Program-made: the position numbers and the translations under genes
The notes under the pieces: model-generated
Databases searched by the model: none
The model's input: only the letters and a program-made list of their open reading frames with translations
What the model was told of the DNA's origin: nothing
Shown here: positions 28,286 through 28,920 of the stretch, in pieces
How the letters are laid out: each line of letters opens with the position of its first letter
Position numbering within the stretch: position 1 is the stretch's first letter
From: Sperchopsis tessellata
Lineage: Eukaryota > Arthropoda > Insecta > Coleoptera > Hydrophilidae
DNA: 28,920 nucleotides
NCBI GenBank assembly: GCA_033557685.1
Contig: JAWQRN010000492.1
Span: forward strand, 1 to 28,920
Direction: 5' to 3'

Positions 28286-28920
28286 AGACCAAGAGAGCGT
28301 GTTCATATGAAGGAGATGCGAAATGCGATCTTTGTAAATTTCCAGTTGAAACCTGGTTTTGTGACTTAGATGAATTAATATTATAGTTGTTTTGATCATT
28401 CATATTTTAAAAAATAGTTTAACGCTGATTGGTAAAAATAAGAAAGTTTCTGATTGATAGATATTACACTCAAATTCCTGGAGGCCCCTTATTATCACAA
28501 ATATGTGCTTAAATATAAGCTATGCTTGGACATTAAATTCCATTTATATACGTGTGATTATAAGCACAATGATAAATTTTTCCTGTCCACCCACATTTTA
28601 GATGACCTGTGTTTACCCCAGCTCATTAATTTGAAAAATCTTCTGATTAATATATGTGGAAATTCAGCAAAACAGCATAACCACTATCAATTACTACAAA
28701 TAAATATTTAACAGATAACGTATAATGTTATTATATTAGTATTATCACTCATAAAAAGAGCAAAGTTTACTCGACCTTCTAATTAATGTATTTATTCTAC
28801 ATTCCAGTAAATTATATATTCTTGCATATTATGTTTACTTGTATGTTATCATTTGAGTTTTATATGTTAATACAAGAGATTAAATACTCCAACATTTATT
28901 TGAGAAAATTCTGAAGAGGA
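28286..28920. other. AT-rich end of the window, nothing recognised
   Basis: Composition drops sharply back to AT-rich at about 28290-28370. An open frame of 85 codons (28454-28711, plus) has no motif that I know. The missing 3' part of the Gypsy element (pol end, LTR) is not recognisable here. Confidence 0.5.

Noticed and set aside
28454..28711. 85-codon plus-strand frame as a new gene
   Set aside because: No recognisable domain, AT-driven residue content, no promoter or poly(A) arrangement that stands out.
1..28920. CRISPR array, tRNA, rRNA, riboswitch or bacterial operon
   Set aside because: No regularly spaced repeats, no cloverleaf or rRNA core recognised, and all coding relics are eukaryotic TE families.

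Overview
The window looks like AT-rich nuclear DNA of an arthropod, most likely an insect. I found no intact host gene, no rRNA or tRNA gene and no prokaryotic features. What can be recognised is a dense, nested graveyard of transposable-element (TE) remnants. Almost every coding stretch carries stops and frameshifts, so most entries are pseudogenes read by stitching frames together by eye. Family assignments rest on recalled motif patterns, not on a database search.

Layout: 0.95-1.2 kb holds the C-terminus of a mariner/Tc3-like DDE transposase (+). 1.5-1.94 kb holds a Tc1-like transposase (-). 3.9-5.3 kb holds a hAT-type transposase of the TTF/ZMYM1-like lineage (copy A, with the C-terminal dimerisation domain). 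7.0-7.5 kb holds the C-terminus of a non-LTR reverse transcriptase (-). 9.45-10.8 kb holds a second hAT of the same lineage (copy B, with the N-terminal half). It is followed directly by a decayed Ty3/Gypsy element of the K02A2.6-like type (about 10.9-12.8 kb, +) with two possible LTR ends behind it. Next come a small jockey-like RT fragment (13.4-13.55 kb, -) and a nearly full-length but decayed RTE-type LINE (13.88-16.6 kb, -) ending in a TGATGA-type tail.

17.9-19.74 kb is a cluster of diverged direct and inverted repeats around a Penelope-like retroelement fragment, with another copy near 22.2 kb. The repeat unit resembles a decayed hammerhead-ribozyme core. 19.84-21.57 kb is a foldback-like DNA transposon: two inverted arms of roughly 570-600 bp around a core with a decayed DDE transposase fragment on the minus strand, flanked by TA.

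22.72-25.05 kb is a Ty3/Gypsy element. It starts with a recognisable LTR (TATA box, initiator, possible poly(A) signal) that joins almost directly to the middle of the RT domain and runs through RNase H and integrase. It is cut off by an R1-clade LINE in antisense orientation (25.05-28.28 kb), with its A tail seen as a T tract at 25046-25052. The R1-like element is distinctly GC-richer than the rest of the window and its coding sequence is better preserved, which suggests it is among the younger insertions. The end of the window (28.3-28.9 kb) is AT-rich and unrecognised.

The genes do not form an operon or pathway. What links them is insertion history: layered insertions in both orientations with no host exons, as expected of heterochromatin or a TE-dense intergenic or intronic region. 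The most interesting signals are the foldback element and the Penelope/hammerhead-like repeat cluster.
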